Shown here piece after piece: positions 40,501 to 52,374 of a DNA stretch of 64,000 nucleotides; position 1 is the stretch's first letter, and every line of letters begins with the position of its first letter. The translations under genes were made by a program, and so were the position numbers. Under the pieces are notes generated by a model. The model saw only the letters and a program-made list of their open reading frames with translations. It was not told the origin of the DNA and did no database searches. The stretch is from Lepidodermella squamata. Taxonomy: Eukaryota; Gastrotricha. The stretch is from contig JBLDXI010000029.1 in NCBI GenBank assembly GCA_047495785.1, positions 3,410,001-3,474,000 on the forward strand. The letters run 5' to 3'.

Positions 40501-41259
40501 TGATATTAAATATAATAATTTTGACGAATTTCGATTTTGGTGTCTATTTTTTTAATGTAAAGAGCCTAAATTTGTTGTTTCTTGAGTTTCCCAATATGTA
40601 ATGCGAAATGAGCTGCGAAATAAGTAACGCCGAGTGAAACGTGAATTGCAAATTACAATGAATCATGCAAAAAAGATAATAAACAACTCTGCTTGTAGGC
40701 AAAATTACCATAAAATTTTAAATTTCGCGCCAAAAAAACATGTGTCAAGGTCGAATTTTCAAAAAATAGCCTATCGTTATGAGAAACACGTGTTTAGGTA
40801 AACTGGAAATTATCAAGTCGTGGAAATTCGTATTTCAATAGTTATCCCCTAATAATCGATCAAAAAAATCGATGAAATTTCGGCACACACTTTTGAGGTC
40901 TTTTTCAAAAAATTTCTGAACGCCAGATGGTGCAAAAATAATCCAGTTTCGCCTCCTTCCCTTGGGCTACTAATATTCATGAGACTTACGTCATCTTGAA
41001 CAAGCTCGAAAGCCAGGTCGTAATTTGGGAGCCAGTTGTCAAGAGATCGTAGGCGCTCCAGTGCGAATTCGGCGACCACACTGGCCATTGGACCGATTGG
41101 GATGTTTCCTCTGTAAATCGTTGAAGCAAGGACTTTGATTGTCTGACGGGCATCAGATGAAGAGTTGAGTCTAACGAGGTCTTGCATTTCTTCAGTCAGA
41201 CTATGCTTCGATGAAGCTTTATCGAGGAAAGTAAGCCAAATGAATACAAAGATTATCAT
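37600..41259 (-). CDS. GABA-B-like class C receptor B
   Basis: Complete receptor on the minus strand. Exons: 41259-40990, 39942-39616, 39563-39029, 38977-38582, 38528-37600, with consensus donors (GTAAGT, GTAAGG, GTAGGT, GTAAGT). Signal peptide MIIFVFIWLTFLDKASS. The bilobed extracellular domain has NGWKRISVISDSDSYNEM and WDYWIPAYYDKYIAIGLILN; the seven-helix domain spans exon 5, ending FRFSKHNLI. No long cytoplasmic coiled coil as in vertebrate GABA-B subunits. Intron 1 carries a 990-base hAT-like element, which splicing could still remove. The 5' start is set by the signal peptide; an upstream TTG extension is ignored. Ligand not predictable. Confidence 0.85.
39975..40964. mobile_element. 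Non-autonomous hAT-like element in receptor B intron 1
   Basis: 990 bases with terminal inverted repeats starting CAAGGGAAGGAGGCGAAACT, flanked by the 8-base duplication GGCTACTA (39967-39974 and 40965-40972). A/T-rich interior without coding capacity. Its ends differ from the hAT-like element in polB, so this is a second family. Confidence 0.92.
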
Positions 41260-41907
41260 TTTCAACTTCACGCTTTGGAAGTATATGTAAAATATCAAGT
41301 GATACCAGGTTAATATTGTTGCTTTAAACCTGCCGCGGACTTCCTCCTGGATACAGCAGCAGCATCGTTCTACGCTAATAGGATATTATTCCCTTAATAA
41401 GATGAAAACTGAGCTCAAGTCCGTGCTGGGGCGTGGTATTTGACGGAAATCAACGGAGGAATGAGCGAAATTCTTGAAAGCTTGCAAACCTAAGTCTAGA
41501 TCATTGTAATTTGACATTTGTTTTGAGGCTGGTAAAGTCAAGACTCGCCTAGGATATTCGATATAAAAGCATCCTGCACGTTAATGCCAGTGGAATAAGA
41601 TTCATTCAACTTCCTATAAGAGCGATGTCAGTTCCGTAACCCCCGCCACTTCGTGCAGCTGTAGGGAATACTGATGGGGATAATGTGTGTGTTTGCGCGC
41701 ACATTTCCTTTATCACGCAAAGAAGGCTCCCCATTTGTCCTAGTCAATGTCATCCAATCGCGATTGATGGACCTCCTTTTCAAGCGGGAACGCCGCCTCA
41801 ATTTTTGTTCTAGTTTATTCAACTCAGCCATACATTAATCGAACATTTAATCTACCTATCATAATCAAAGCAGCTGAAAATTTCATGAAAAATCTGAATT
41901 CGCAGAA
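41260..41907. other. Promoter region of receptor B
   Basis: About 650 bases between the head of receptor B and the tail of receptor D, same strand. No exon or repeat recognised. Confidence 0.4.
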
Positions 41908-44453
41908 CTAGCTGATGTAATACTGATACCAAGATATCCCTGCGCTAATATTTGCTATTGCAACGCAAAACACAGCCATCATAATCGTCAGCGCTTGTCC
42001 ATTGCCAGAAATTAGTACGCTGATGAGTGTACCCGCGATCAATGTCGAAGTTAATGCATAAACAAAGGTTCGCCACAACTTGAGAGAAACTAAGCCATTC
42101 GCAATCAGCATTTGTTTAGCAATTTTCACATTATTGCGGACTGAATGGGTTATCAATGTGCAGCAATAATATGCCGATACTGTCAACTTCAAGTTTGAGA
42201 GAGTGAAACAAATTATAGATATCGAGATCATTACGGTCGAAGCCGTAGAACCAGATAACAAACTGGCCGCGTCACAATCTTGCCGGTACCTATTGTAAAC
42301 CAAACTAGCGTCATTCCGCGATACAGTCGATTCGATGAAGATCGATTTGGAATCAACTTGAGCCAGGCACAGTGCTATGAAAAATAAAATGATTGACAAG
42401 ATTGGGAAAATAAGCCCTATCCAGTTCTTCGAATGTTCGACATCCCTAATTCTCCACAATTTGGGTTCTATTTTGTTCCCATGCATATTCAGCGATTTCT
42501 TCGCGCGGGAGTCTAGTCGAATCCGTATCGCTTTGATTGCTTGCCTTGCAAAATCGAATTTCAAAGCTAAGCCCATTGAAATCGTGTTAAGACCAAACCA
42601 TACAGTTGCGGCCATTGTGGAGCAAATAGCGCTGAAGTTTGAACTGTAACTGACTGGCAAGAAGAACATATGAGCCAGCAACATTACAGACCCGAAGTTT
42701 ATCAGAAATTCGCTACTTTTGAATGTTCTGCGCAGAAATATCAGGAGAAAAAGAGAACAAGAGGAAACAGCTGCGATCGTCATAAGAGATACAGTTCCAG
42801 CCATTGTTAAGGTGGGCGAATGCAGAGTCCTATACAAAATTGTATCTCTAGGAGCCAGTCTGTCACTGGTGCGCCATAGAATGTTTCCGCGGAACAAAAC
42901 TAGCTCATCTTTCGGTTTCAAGTTCGACTTGTAGTAGCCAACAGTTTTCAAATTGCTTGTGTTTGTTGTTGAGTTAACCTGTACTTGTTGAAAGATGATT
43001 GGCATGCTGCCCGATGACCAAGCGTCGGAAATATCGAAAGAATACTCCCCTTTGAGTCCAACCATCGAAAATTTATAGATTTGCTCCCGAAGGACATCCA
43101 TAATTTTGTGAGGATTCGTTAGGAATTTTTCCTTGTTTGTAAACCAATCCGATAGCGACATATTCTCTAAGAAAAAAACAATTTTCATTCCCATGAATAG
43201 GTGAATTATCGCTTACCCTTCTTAAGCGCGGCTTCCGTTTGGTTGAGGATCAATCCTATTGCTACATATTTATCGTAGAACATCGGTAGAAGATATTCAA
43301 ACCCATAAACCTCGTCTGTGTTTTCTACTTCACGTCGAACTGCAGCCGATACATTATCCCAAGTGAGGCCCATCAAGCCTTTATGATCAGGCCCGTAAAT
43401 TTCCGAAAGATCGGCATCACCCGAGTAAAATGTCCCCTTGAGAACGTCGATTAGCATATAACTTTTGCACCATTTTGCCAAATCAGGGGGTATAGGCGAC
43501 GTTTCACTGAAATACGTCCACGAGAATGCGAATAGGACGTAATCGGGGCCATAGAAGCCGAATTTATGGAGATAACATGCAATTGTGAGACTGTCCATGG
43601 CCAATGACAGGATAATACGAGGTTCTCGTTTTTTCAGCTCTTGAAAAGTCGACTCAAGCTCGTAAGAATCCGTTGTAAACTGCCTCAGTTTCGCGAAGAA
43701 GGCAAGGGTTACGTTGAACTGGTCGAGGTTTTGTAACAGTGATTGCTCAGTCTGAAATGTAATTTATACCTTGAAAATTGAGTGGAAAACGGCCAAAGAT
43801 TTACGAATTCATTGAAGCTGTTGTTGTCGCTGATTACTGAAACCCGCTTCCATCCCATTTTCACCAGGAATCGAACCAGAGCGATGACGTAGTAGTCCAT
43901 TCTTTCTCCGAGGGTGAAGTAGGATTGATTAAATTGTCGATGTCTATACAGCCTTAAGTCCGCTGAATATACAGTCAAACCTACGTAATTATATGGCTGA
44001 ATGATCAATGCCGAGAGTCTTTGGTTTATTGTCGAGCATTCTGGAGCAGCGTATAAGGGAAATCTTCCATTAACATTACTTTGTTGTTCCAGCTTCGTCA
44101 TAAGGTGATCTCTCATTTTAACAGGTTCGCACTGCAAAATTCGATATTTTTAGAAATTATATGAAACAATTGATTCTTACATCATCGACAACAGTCTCGA
44201 ATACTATGTCATAGTTGGGTAACCAATTTGGCAGGCCTCTCAGTTGTTTCAGAGCGAATTGCGCTATTGCAGTAGAAGTCGGACCCAGGTTGTAGAGACC
44301 GCTGTATAGTGTCGATGTCAAAATGTTAATTATCTTCCTTGTTGAGTTGTCGTTCGTGAGACCAATCAGGTCTGGTTGAGTTTCATTCAGCGGCATTTTG
44401 CTAGATCCAGCAGCAATGAAACTAGTTACCAAGATCAAACTTACAAATCCCAT
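41908..44453 (-). CDS. GABA-B-like class C receptor D (divergent paralogue)
   Basis: Exons 44453-44181, 44131-43805, 43751-43217 and 43166-41908. Signal peptide MGFVSLILVTSFIAAGSS. Extracellular motifs parallel the other copies (KMGWKRVSVISDNNSFNEF; KREPRIILSLAMDSLTIACY; KGEYSFDISDAWSSGSMPII). The seven-helix part has SGNGQALTIMMAVFC and ends WYQYYIS. The intron that separates exons 4 and 5 in receptors A, B and C is absent, and sequence is clearly more diverged, so this is an older branch of the array. The pseudogene at 58624-59390 belongs to this branch. Confidence 0.85.
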
Positions 44454-45301
44454 TCTGGTTTCTCGAAGGATTTCTGAACTCGAATGAAGGGGGCTATTAG
44501 TTCGATGTAATTGCTAAAAACTTGCAATCTATCGATTTGCAGAGCTACAGTTGGCTGAGATAAACAGCAATAACTAATTAATTATGTCAAATATTCTGAA
44601 GAGGCGTTCATAAAATTAGCTCATTCAGATACTGTATTTTCCGTTATAAGAGCATGGGGCCTTATATGCTCAAAGCTGTTTAAAAGGGGGTTGTAAACGA
44701 GCATGCGGCTTTATTGCGCCAGAGCAGTTTTCAGGTGAAAATGTCTGTAAAAATCAGTACTACGAACATTTTTAAACCAGATAATCGGTACAGTTATTCG
44801 TCAAAATCAAACAAATTGTTCTCATTCGTTCGGTTTTCTTCCATTTCGTTCCTAATAGTGCGATCTCGCAACAATTTATCAGGGTTTTTTTAAGATTTCG
44901 TTTGGTGTTTACAAAATCGGTTTTGGTGTTAACACATAAAACCATAAAAACTGTGAATCAGCTTGTGAATCAATACATTTTTCGGGGGATCCCAGCTTCA
45001 GCAAGTCAGAAGTCTCATTGGACCTGCCTTGGTTTTTTTTTGCCGATGTTCAAGACATGTCCAATAACTCTTAAACCTAATCATCAAACCAGCATTACCT
45101 TTAACTTGGGTCATTATAGTCCGGCTTTGCAGGATCAAAGGTCACAATATGCAAAAAAAACATTCGCGCGCAGCATGGCGTTTCGCGAAGTCGTCATTTC
45201 GTCGTCTTGTTGTTTTATCGTCATTTCTGCGATTATTGATTTGGAATTAGGTATACTTTGTGTTCTTCGCTTTTATATTTTAAAATATTTTTTCTCTAGC
45301 A

Positions 45302-45865
45302 ATGACAACTACTACCACTCCTGGACTCAATCCGCCGGGGAGGAAAAGAAGGCTGGTGTTGGACGATACAATCACAGATACGCAGCTGATGAACGAGCTT
45401 TCGAAGATTGTTATCGCCGGTAGGCCACCACCTCCAGAGAAAAAGTTGAAATTTCGCGATATTCTAGTTGCGGCCAACAACTATGAAGGTATATTGGCAT
45501 TGCCTCAAGGTGTATTTGTAGGATTAAATTATTTGTTTGTAGGCGGCTCGACAAGATGGACGTTCCCGTTGATGAATTCCTTGCGCCACATACATGCCTA
45601 TATGGTCATCGTAGACAGATCGAGAACCGCCCCCGGTTCAGCGTATGATTCTTGGATGGCGCAAAACCCGGAAGATGCTGATGGCAAATTTGAACGTCGT
45701 ATAGGCAAGACTCGAACGGCAATTCTGCGAAAAATAGCTGAGCTGGATCGCGATATCCGCTATGGCTTTTTTACTTTCGACTACAACGAAGATGACTATA
45801 ACGTAGAATGGAAAGAAAAGGATGGAACTTTGAAATGGGTGGTTAATAAAAAAGCTGATATCTAA
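45302..45865 (+). CDS. Accessory gene of the 3.2 kb transposon, unknown function
   Basis: 187 residues from ATG 45302. Thr/Pro-rich start, then a basic GRKRRL, a possible nuclear signal; a central hydrophobic region (LPQGVFVGLNYLFVGGSTRW); charged helices (RTAILRKIAELDRDIRYGFF) and an acidic, aromatic tail. Single exon, no stop, followed by AATAAA-type signals (CAATAAAGAAC near 45930). No family recognised. Its place inside the TIRs suggests a second transposition protein. Confidence 0.6.
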   Translation: MTTTTTPGLNPPGRKRRLVLDDTITDTQLMNELSKIVIAGRPPPPEKKLKFRDILVAANNYEGILALPQGVFVGLNYLFVGGSTRWTFPLMNSLRHIHAYMVIVDRSRTAPGSAYDSWMAQNPEDADGKFERRIGKTRTAILRKIAELDRDIRYGFFTFDYNEDDYNVEWKEKDGTLKWVVNKKADI

Positions 45866-45961
45866 TTATTAATATGAATATGTTGTGATGCGGAATGAAG
45901 AACGTTTATTTTGAACTATGAATCAAATCAATAAAGAACTTGTACGAACTTATAGGCTGAA

Positions 45962-47962
45962 TTAAGCCATTGTTTTCAAACATAAAACTCGATTGTCATT
46001 CTCCAAAGCCTGACGAGCAACAGAATACGAATTTGTGGTACATGAAGTGAGGTGATTCATAACTTTTTTGTTCTTCAGTTCCACATTTTTGGTACACAGA
46101 GCGTTTAGGTCGAATTCCTCCAGATATTCGTAGATGTGATAGCTCAAGATGTGCGCATAGGAAGTAACCTTTCTAACGACGGCTTTCCAAGTTTCAGCGA
46201 AGCGATTCACCATTATTTTGCCAATTGTTGACGTCAAAGTTCCAGCTGATCGCCGTTTAACGTCATCAAACACAACTTGCGAGGTCAACATCAATTTCTT
46301 TAACAATTTCAAACGGTGTTCAAACAAAGAAGTTAGTTGGAACTGATCAGGGATGAAGAAGGCTTCCTTCAGATTCATCGAGCCAAGCCTTTCAGCGAAA
46401 GCCGAAAAAGCCTGAAACAGGGATAGAAATAGCTTTTAAGGTAAAATTGCTTCAAGATCAAATCGAACGTGAGCCAATCCGTGGTGATTGGTATGTTTGA
46501 TAGAGGGAGTGATCGTTGGGCACCATTTATTGAAATCAACACGGATAACCTTGCGCTTCCTCGTATCTGTAGACTCCAGAAACTCAGCCAACTTGAGCGC
46601 ACTAGGCTTCAGATTCATGGAAAAATATATTCGAAATGTCTGCTTCGGATCGAAATAGAATATAAGTTTTCATTCGAATAAGTAAAATTTACCGCTTGAA
46701 ACAACATCTTCGGAATATTCACTTCCATGTGGAAAGTATCAGGGAGAATGACAAACTTCTTTCTAGGAAGCCGAATCATGGGCGAACAGGACTTGGACCA
46801 GCCTTTCTTACCACGCCATTTTTGACTGAACAGATCATATCTTCGGCGCTTATATTTGAGCTTGGATACCGATAGCGGGCTGCTCAACTGACGCCTTAAA
46901 CGAGTTTGATAGTAACGAGAGAGAGGGGATTTCTGAGCCAGAGGAGAATTTCTCAATTTTGGTTTTGCTACGTCTGATTCCCGGAATTCGCAATCAGTAC
47001 AACGATAGTCTGTGTTCTGATGACCACAGGCTAATAATTTTGTTAACATTGAATAATCGCATAAAGCAATAAGGCGAAAGTCATAGTCGACGCCGTCTTG
47101 ATTCACTCCGGTGCGAACGCAATTAATCAAATTTTCAATAAATGGGGCAAAAAAAAGGCGGAGATTCTCGCTATTTTCCTCTCCCCGATAAAAAGCCATC
47201 AGGTGCTCGTCATCCACTGTAACACGGGATTTATGCTCGACTAAGCATAAGTTCGCCATGACATTGCCAAGCACCTGACTTGTGCGACCTTTCATTCCGT
47301 CCAGCTGAAGCCTTACGTCATTTACATGTTCAGCCGACAACTCGCCGTTTTCATGCCATATTTTTGCCAAATCAGACATTGATCTCCATGAACTAATACC
47401 TGGGAGCATCACTCAAGTTCAGGGGAAATTAAAAATAATTAAAAAATAACTACCATTCACGTCATGAATCGGAATATAATTGCCCATAGCCTTTCGAACC
47501 CTGAAAAATAGGTCCTTTGAAACATCATCAAAGCCTAAATCCTTCTTCATCCCGAGAATCTGATTAGCACCCAGGCGATGACGCAGTCCATATGCAACCA
47601 TCCTGACAAATATTTAAGATGGGATTTATCATGTTTAGCTGATGCTTTCTGAAATTTTTTATCACTCACGCCTTAGCCCTAGACTCAGGATGTTGAATAG
47701 TAGGTTCTTTTGAGGGCCATTGGGCTTCTACAACCCCGTAGCCATCGTACTCTATTCTTAGAGTGGCTTTGCTAACAACGGCGCCATTCATAGTGGCTCC
47801 TAGCGAAGTGGACGGTAATTGTTGTAGGTGTATCAACTGAGCCTTCTCGGCTCTTGCTATAACACTTCGTTTTTTTAAACCAATAATCGAATCAGCCTTC
47901 GGTCGGGAACGACTGAGAGTTTGCTGGAGCTTAACCTGATCGACTGGAACTGAATATCTCAT
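45962..47962 (-). CDS. Transposase-like gene of the 3.2 kb transposon, spliced
   Basis: Exons 47962-47670, 47602-47454 and 47399-46693 join in frame (C/GTGAGT..GTCAG, G/GTAGTT..CCCAG). Further exons follow within 46620-46440 and 46430-45962; their exact borders are unclear. The core has LDGMKGRTSQVLGN, a long middle, ALCDYSMLTKLLACGH and DYRCTDCEF. The last part has TSYAHILSYHIYEYLEEFD. The order (acidic residue plus G, D-x-x-x-L-x-x-L-x-G with a following CxxC, then a conserved His-rich helix) resembles RNase H-type transposases common in lower animals, but I cannot assign a superfamily. Confidence 0.6.
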
Positions 47963-48316
47963 TGCCTATAAAAGCTCAAATTTGTGATATTTGCAAATAA
48001 TACGGAACAAAACAATTTATATGGCGACAAGGAAGAAGACAACCATTTAAAAAATATATTATTATTTTATTTTGTATAAGTCCAATCATCATTGATTGTT
48101 GATCACACGTTCCTAAATGACGTTATCTAAAAAATAACAAGCATAATATCAGTTGAGCAAAAAATTGATAAATCACAAAAACGGTACTACTATGTGAAGA
48201 AATAACGACGAAATGACGAAACCACGGAACCACTGAATGACAAATAAAAGGGAGAGTAGCGTGATTGGATTTTTTGCTAAATGTGAACTTTGATCCTGCA
48301 AAGCCGGACTATAATG

Positions 48317-49704
48317 GTATAATCGCTGATCTTACAAAACGAATTCTTTGATTATTAATCCCGATGCTAACATGTTTGCCAGGCATCAGTCGTAACAGCA
48401 TGAATTGAAACAAGAACAGAGGAAAACACTGAGCAACACTTGATGGCGAAGACGACGCTAACTAGCATGAATTAATGTCGATTCGGATACAGATATAATC
48501 AACGTTTTTGTTTCCAATACATTTCCCATAGTTCCAGGGCGAATGATTGATTCGAAAAAAACTAAATTTAGGGGAAAAAACACAAGTCGCACTCCGAATA
48601 TCCAAGCGTTGCCATGGCAACAGGGCTAAAAATAGTAACTTAACCAAAACGTATAGCCCCAGGTTATATGAGGAATCGCAGTTATATGTCAAAAAATTAA
48701 GCTGTAATTTTCCCGTAATTTTTGGAGGATGATGATTACTTTTAACGGAGTGCCTATATGTGGAATTTTTTCCCTATATTTGTACATAAATATGTGGTAT
48801 ATTTTTCCTATGTGTTAATAATTTTTTATTCATTGTTTTTACACTAAAGATTGATGTTTTATATATGTTTTTGAAATATTTTTCAAGTTAATTCTGATCT
48901 GAGACACATACTATCGTTTTGCGGTAAACTACTGCAGCAAAAACACTTATTGCAAAAAATGTTATGGATCGCACGGCCATAATGTTTCATCCGGTAGTCA
49001 TAGCAACGATCGACCAATCTACGTTTTAGCTCAAGCACAATGGCCTCTTGCATTCGGGTAAAATTGTATTTTTTTCAAAAGATTGTTGAGGTTGAACTGC
49101 GTCCCTGTCAAAAAAATCGGAACAGCAGGACCCCTCAGGTGAGCAGATATTAGGAAATACACGTATCTCGTATTTTCGCTTCGCGTATGTTTCAACAGCT
49201 AACAGATATGCACAGGCAGAATGCGTGATATATCTCGGATATCTAGCTTGGACAGTGGAAAGCTTTTTATTTTTTCCTCTCTTAGTAACGAATGACAATT
49301 ATTACGTCATGAAGGGAACTTTTATAGACTATTCGGTTGCTAAGTAATTTTTTCTTTTATCAGTGTTGTATATAATACTTTTTAATATTTGATATTTAAT
49401 GTTTAATATTTAATATTTAATATTTAATAAATACATTAATAATAGCATAATACTTCGTGAATTGCGCCTAACAATGTAACTTCCGATTTTAATAATTATT
49501 GTTTATGCATGGCACGCCTCAACAGTGGCACCATTGGCGGTGACCGTGTCTGTAGTTACAACGCCAGGTAAGGGTGATAGAAGCATGCAGCAATCGACTT
49601 AGGTTGCAGCTGAGTAGGAGTAGTCTTTAGTACGCTAAGTGCCAAAAGAGAGTACAACGATAAAGATGAATCGTTTAAAACTCTACCAGGTTTCCATTAA
49701 CATT
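48317..49704. other. Intergenic region, A/T-rich
   Basis: No gene recognised. 49378-49437 is a simple array of TTTAATATT units. Confidence 0.45.
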
Positions 49705-50567
49705 TCAATAAGAGCTGCCACCAGCCGTATAAGGAAAGCGTACACAACCAGGACGTTCAGATCCATCAACGTACGCGGATGTTACTGCGTACGGTTGTTC
49801 AAAGCCGATTTTTTGAACACATACTGTTATAAGTGGGTTGACACCTACTTTAGTTCCGCCAAAAGAAACCATCTCCATTAAGACAGTATCAGCAGACCCT
49901 TTCGCGGCATTACAGCAATCATCAAATGAAGAAAACGTATTTGGTGAAGCAGAAGATATCTTAAAAAAGATCAACAACCAAGTAGGGACATTTTAGTGTC
50001 AAAAGCTCAGTCTTACTGTTGTATCAGTTGTAAGGACTGAGTTACATGCCCCAGCATTCGATGTGCAAAACATAACATTGGTTTTCGTGGAAGATGAATC
50101 GCCAGTTGTTTTCGTTATCACGCACAACGTGTAGATAAGCTGGTTTATCATAATTCAGTTAAACAAACTCCCGAGTGGGAATGAATAGTAATATAAGTTA
50201 CCGGGGTGCTGCAAGCTTGTCCACCTGGGCATTGATTAGCGCTTTTCAAGATGCAGTTCTTAGTGGATGCGTCGCAAATGTTCGCAGGAGGTGTACAGGT
50301 TTGACTGCCGGGACACGAAGGGGCTGGCGATCCAGATTTTGCAATACAACTGTTTGATGCTGCATCAAATACGTTAGCTGATGTTACACATGAAGACCCA
50401 GGACTGCAAGGATTTGTGGTCGTATAGCAGGACTGGCCATTTGGACAAGTCGCCACTGGAGATTCTGTGCCGGCTGTTGACCTCGGGCACGGGGTGGTGG
50501 ACGCTGGAGGGCACGCAATGGCAACGGCACAGAAAGCGGCAAGAATGACGAGGATTGAGTAATCCAT
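49705..50567 (-). CDS. Secreted Cys-rich protein, three exons
   Basis: Exons 50567-50202, 50139-50017 and 49959-49705, all phase 0 (CCG/GTAACT..ACCAG; ACA/GTAAGA..TTTAAG); about 247 residues. Signal peptide MDYSILVILAAFCAVAIA. Exon 1 is a mosaic of short Cys/Pro/Ser repeats (CPNGQSCYT, CSPGSSCVT, CPGSQTCTP, CPGGQACST), each C-P-x-G-x-x-C. Exons 2-3 form a globular part with five more Cys (MFCTSNAGAC, DDCCNAAKG, GCVRFPY). Extracellular or cuticular role is plausible; no named family. Confidence 0.7.
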
Positions 50568-52080
50568 GAAGAAATTTTGCTAACAAATCCTGAAGAAACT
50601 GAGCGAAAAACGAAAGGAAAATTCTGCGAATGGCTCATTTCTGTCCGCTTATATAACCACCTGGGACGCATGTGTTTGTTGAACTCTGTCCAATTTATTT
50701 CGGCCCGCACAAGGTTACCGAGTTCGACTCCATGAAAAAAGGGTAGCCGGGCGGCTATAGGATCATTAACCAAGTGAAAGTTTCAAATCAACTCTACAAT
50801 ACAGCCAGAAACATCAAAACGTTAATACGTTATAACTCATGTTCAGTTTCTTGAGGCGCGCTCGGCTTGAATCTCTTGACGGAGGCTAACAACGAGTTTG
50901 ACAGCATGCAACATGGTAGCCGGGTTGCGTTATGATCGTTATCAAACTCGAAGTGAAATTTGTTATTACTTATATTATATAAGCGACTCTTCGTAACGTT
51001 CAAGAGAGAAACATCAAAACGTGACGTTATAACTTCTGTCAAGTTTTTTGAGGCGCGCGCTCTGCTCACTTCGCTGGTGGGAACCCGAGCGGAGTTCGAC
51101 AGCCCGGCTACCATATAATATAGGCTACATATAGAAGCCGGGCAGGTTCATAATTGCAATCCAACTAAAGGCGTGTTGTTTATATATTACTTCACGCCGT
51201 GACTCCTTGTAATACATCTCTGGTGACTCAATCGTAATTACTATTTGCCCAGTCGAAAACTCCTAAACGTTACGTTAAACTTGAACACGCATATCATCAG
51301 TTTTTGAGGTGCATTCTGCTCGCTTGAACGTAGGATGAATTTTTGCCTTGGTTTGTTTCAGTTAATTGCTTTTTTCCACATCTAAGCCTTAAATGTCAAT
51401 AGCCAACTCCGCGATCAACCTGTTTCATCTGCGGTGACGCCTGAAATGGCTTAATCCTGTTGCACTGCTGGAAGAACCGAATGCAGCTAATGTCACTAGC
51501 AAATCTGTCCTCCGCCTGCGCTTTGGTTAGTTCCTTTCCTGGTGTGTTGTGGTTTGCTAATGACTAACCATTCCATCAGCACATTCTCCACTGGCCAGAC
51601 TGAAAACCTCCAGGGATCAAATTGCGCTTCGATAAGATGTCCTCGCCTCTAGTGTCAGTTTATCGCGACCAAACTGTCTCCAAACATGCTAGGCGTGGCT
51701 TTTAAGGTTGGCAATTCCTGACTTGGAGCCTAATTCCACTGAAATTTCAGCAGACTGCCACCATTGATCAACCCAGCCCCACCCTGTCAGCAGTGCTTAC
51801 GGTGAGACATTCAAAAATCGAACTACGACTTGCCGATCGTGGAATTCTGGCTGTCGCAGGAAAGACGCAACTTACCACTGATGCGGTATTCTGTTGAGGA
51901 ACCTACACTAAGGAGGGTGGAGGTGGTCCATGTAACGGCACTCGACTAATCGTTGTGAACCTGCAACCGCACGTCATCATGGCTCACAAACGAGTAACAA
52001 AGTAACACAAATTTGGGAATATATTCATATAGTTCCGTGCGGAAAATCACTCATGAGTTGTCTCATACCATGTGATCATT
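50568..52080. repeat. Diverged tandem repeat region
   Basis: Three related segments near 50805-50930, 51005-51115 and 51255-51330 share GAAACATCAAAACGT, ACGTTATAACT and TTTTTGAGGCGCGC-like blocks, spaced about 200-250 bases. The remainder to 52080 has no recognised feature. Confidence 0.5.
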
Positions 52081-52081
52081 A

Positions 52082-52291
52082 AAGGGCGGGCCACAAACTC
52101 GTGTGCACTTCCTGATTTTGCTTGGTTGAATTAGCGTATTAGGTTGAATGTTCTTTTGTGGCATGGGTCCCGTCAAAATCAAATCAGCAAATCGTCAAAT
52201 GATGATTTTTTGCACAAAATGCTAAAAAGTTTGGCGATTCGAATGTTGACGAATGAATTGGTGATTTGACACGCGTTTGTGGCCCGCCCTT
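52082..52291. mobile_element. Short MITE
   Basis: 210 bases ending in perfect 17-base inverted repeats AAGGGCGGGCCACAAAC (52082-52098 and 52275-52291). No coding capacity. Flanks (ATTA and AACA) do not give a clear target duplication. Confidence 0.7.
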
Positions 52292-52374
52292 AACAATTAC
52301 CATTTTGTTGTTATTGATTCAATGAGAGCTTCGAAAGAAGTGTAACTAGCGTCTCATCTCATTCCACTGTGAAT

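Larger units (their letters stand above)
45112..48316. mobile_element. 3.2 kb two-gene DNA transposon, superfamily unassigned
   Basis: Inverted ends 45112-45146 and 48282-48316 (CATTATAGTCCGGCTTTGCA...) match at about 34 of 35 bases. A second inverted match lies further in (GTCGTCATTTCGTCGT near 45190 and ACGACGAAATGACGAAAC near 48206). The element holds a plus-strand 187-codon gene and a minus-strand spliced transposase-like gene, convergent. I could not identify a target duplication. Confidence 0.7.
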
